DNA of 64,000 bases, taken from assembly GCF_019049105.1 (NCBI RefSeq), contig NZ_JAHQZR010000002.1, positions 62,001 through 126,000 of the forward strand, in the 5' to 3' direction. The stretch comes from Leucobacter chinensis (lineage in GTDB: Bacteria; Actinomycetota; Actinomycetes; Actinomycetales; Microbacteriaceae). How positions within the stretch are numbered: the stretch's first letter is position 1; each line of letters opens with the position of its first letter. Position numbers and translations under genes: made by a program. Below the pieces are notes generated by a model. That model was not told where the DNA came from, ran no database searches, and was given only the letters and a program-made list of their open reading frames with translations. Positions 63,268 to 64,000 of the stretch are shown piece after piece.

Positions 63268-63507
63268 TCATAATTGTGCGCAGTCCTCGCTTTGGTTTTT
63301 ATTACTGTGGTCGATAATGAACGCACGTATCATCATGAAGGTTTCAGCCATCATGACGCGTGAATGGCAAATCCCCTCTTGCGGCAATGCTTCACTGACA
63401 CGGAACTGCTCTCGCCATGCACAATTGTTGGCCTTAGCTAATTCGTCTAAGGCAGCGATTTGCATCGGTTGCAGCTCCAGATCAGTGTGCTCCTCGAACT
63501 TGCTCAT
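63268..63507 (-). CDS. Small hypothetical protein coupled to the HNH gene (79 aa)
   Basis: The product begins MSKFEEHTDLELQPMQIAALD and is soluble, with two Cys and several Met. Its ATG at 63507 overlaps the HNH stop by 4 nt, which fixes the start. It precedes the ssb-like gene by 42 bp. No family was recognised. Confidence 0.6.
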   Translation of the reverse strand: MSKFEEHTDLELQPMQIAALDELAKANNCAWREQFRVSEALPQEGICHSRVMMAETFMMIRAFIIDHSNKNQSEDCAQL

Positions 63508-63917
63508 CGGGTCTGGGAGTTTTCCTGATGCTGGGCTTCGTACTGGCTCCGATTCTCCCACCGTAACGTTCTCATTCCTTGTCGTTGCGCGGTTGCCCGG
63601 GGCATACGGAGGTAGGTGGCCGATTCCACGATCTCATGCAACCGGTAATGGCACTCAGCACACATACCCGCAAGATCAACGTGTGCTTCATTGCCTAAGC
63701 GGTCATAAGAAATATGGTGTACGTGATCGTTCAAAGACCATTCCTTACCGCACCCACCAAAACAGAAAATCGTGGTAATTCCGGTGCGCTGTTTCTCGTC
63801 CTGTTCCCACTGTGCTCTGCGCGCAAACCAGGCCGCTGATTCAATGTATTTCGCGTACTTCGCGCGGCGATAGCTCCTCTTCACCGAGCGCTCTGTCCCT
63901 CGCCTCATTTCACGCAT
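63504..63917 (-). CDS. HNH-type nuclease-like protein
   Basis: The 137-aa basic protein has a zinc-bound HNH core: CFGGCGKEWSLNDHVHHISYDR followed by MCAECHYRLHEI, that is two Cys pairs with His-His between them (residues about 53-100). The Arg/Lys-rich N-terminus may contact DNA. It could be a nuclease acting in element maintenance or only a structural relative. The start is ATG 63917 or ATG 63908; the upstream gene overlaps it by about 8 nt. Confidence 0.75.
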   Translation of the reverse strand: MREMRRGTERSVKRSYRRAKYAKYIESAAWFARRAQWEQDEKQRTGITTIFCFGGCGKEWSLNDHVHHISYDRLGNEAHVDLAGMCAECHYRLHEIVESATYLRMPRATAQRQGMRTLRWENRSQYEAQHQENSQTR

Positions 63918-64000
63918 TCCGGTACTCCATAATCTGGTCAGCGAACTGCGACGTCGATGCAACCTGTTTACTCAAACGAGCAGCACTCGCCTCGCATGAC
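63910..64000 (-). CDS. C-terminal end of a gene running off the right edge
   Basis: An open frame enters from the window edge, reads EASAARLSKQVASTSQFADQ and ends with TGA at 63910, overlapping the HNH start. Only about 30 codons are visible. The overlap pattern matches the coupled small genes that follow, so it is likely real. It is too short to identify. Confidence 0.4.
   Translation of the reverse strand, partial: SCEASAARLSKQVASTSQFADQIMEYRNA

Noticed and set aside
49028-63500. Long + strand open frames opposite the element's - strand genes
   Set aside because: They are antisense shadows, lack ribosome sites and have compositions expected from the reverse complement of real genes.
1-64000. 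CRISPR array
   Set aside because: No regularly spaced direct repeats with unique spacers and no cas gene were seen. The repeated words at 51240-57330 are too short and irregular.

Overview
The window is high-GC actinobacterial DNA, most likely a Leucobacter-like member of the Microbacteriaceae. Evidence for this is the gene order sufD-sufB / ctaA / mhuD-like / ctaB / tkt-tal-pgi / rbpA / secG-tpiA-pgk / whiA-rapZ-uvrC-uvrA / uvrB / ndk-folC-ileS / clpX-clpP2-clpP1-tig, frequent GTG and TTG starts, leaderless genes, an RNA-polymerase-binding protein RbpA, WhiA, and a translational ileS T-box with a tiny stem I. The species is inferred; no 16S rRNA gene is present.

Region 1 (1-39101) is core chromosome. 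It holds Fe-S assembly (sufB, sufD), haem O and haem A synthesis plus a haem-degrading monooxygenase, the pentose phosphate and glycolytic genes, superoxide dismutase, the whiA-rapZ-uvrC-uvrA cluster, uvrB, ndk, folC, ileS, mgtE, valS, the Clp protease genes, trigger factor and tRNA-Pro. A RES-type toxin with its antitoxin sits between uvrA and uvrB. LexA (SOS) boxes lie upstream of both uvr genes. sodA occupies the place where gap is usually found between pgk and whiA. zwf, opcA and pgl do not follow pgi. The leaders of ileS (T-box), mgtE (a proline-containing 19-codon upstream ORF whose codons form one arm of a large hairpin) and valS (a leaderless upstream ORF overlapping the valS start) suggest regulation by RNA structure or leader translation.

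Region 2 (39102-42580) is a small variable zone of secreted or membrane hypothetical proteins, small acidic proteins with strong Shine-Dalgarno sites, a YgiN-like monooxygenase and several strong hairpins.

Region 3 (42583 to beyond the right edge) is an integrative element inserted at a tRNA gene. A displaced 3' tRNA fragment (42583-42620) is followed by a tyrosine integrase. The element carries NrdH, a two-component system with a secreted peptide precursor and a small membrane protein, an SRAP/YedK protein, a LAXTG cell-wall protein, two paralogous membrane-anchored repeat proteins, a triple zinc-finger protein, a MobF relaxase-helicase, an SSB-like protein and an HNH protein. Cargo includes a chloramphenicol acetyltransferase coupled to an AhpD-like protein, and a frameshifted SulP transporter beside a MerR regulator. 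The intact tRNA and the second end lie outside the window. Parts of the element genes are crowded with TGTCGC/GCGACA words on both strands and in several reading frames.
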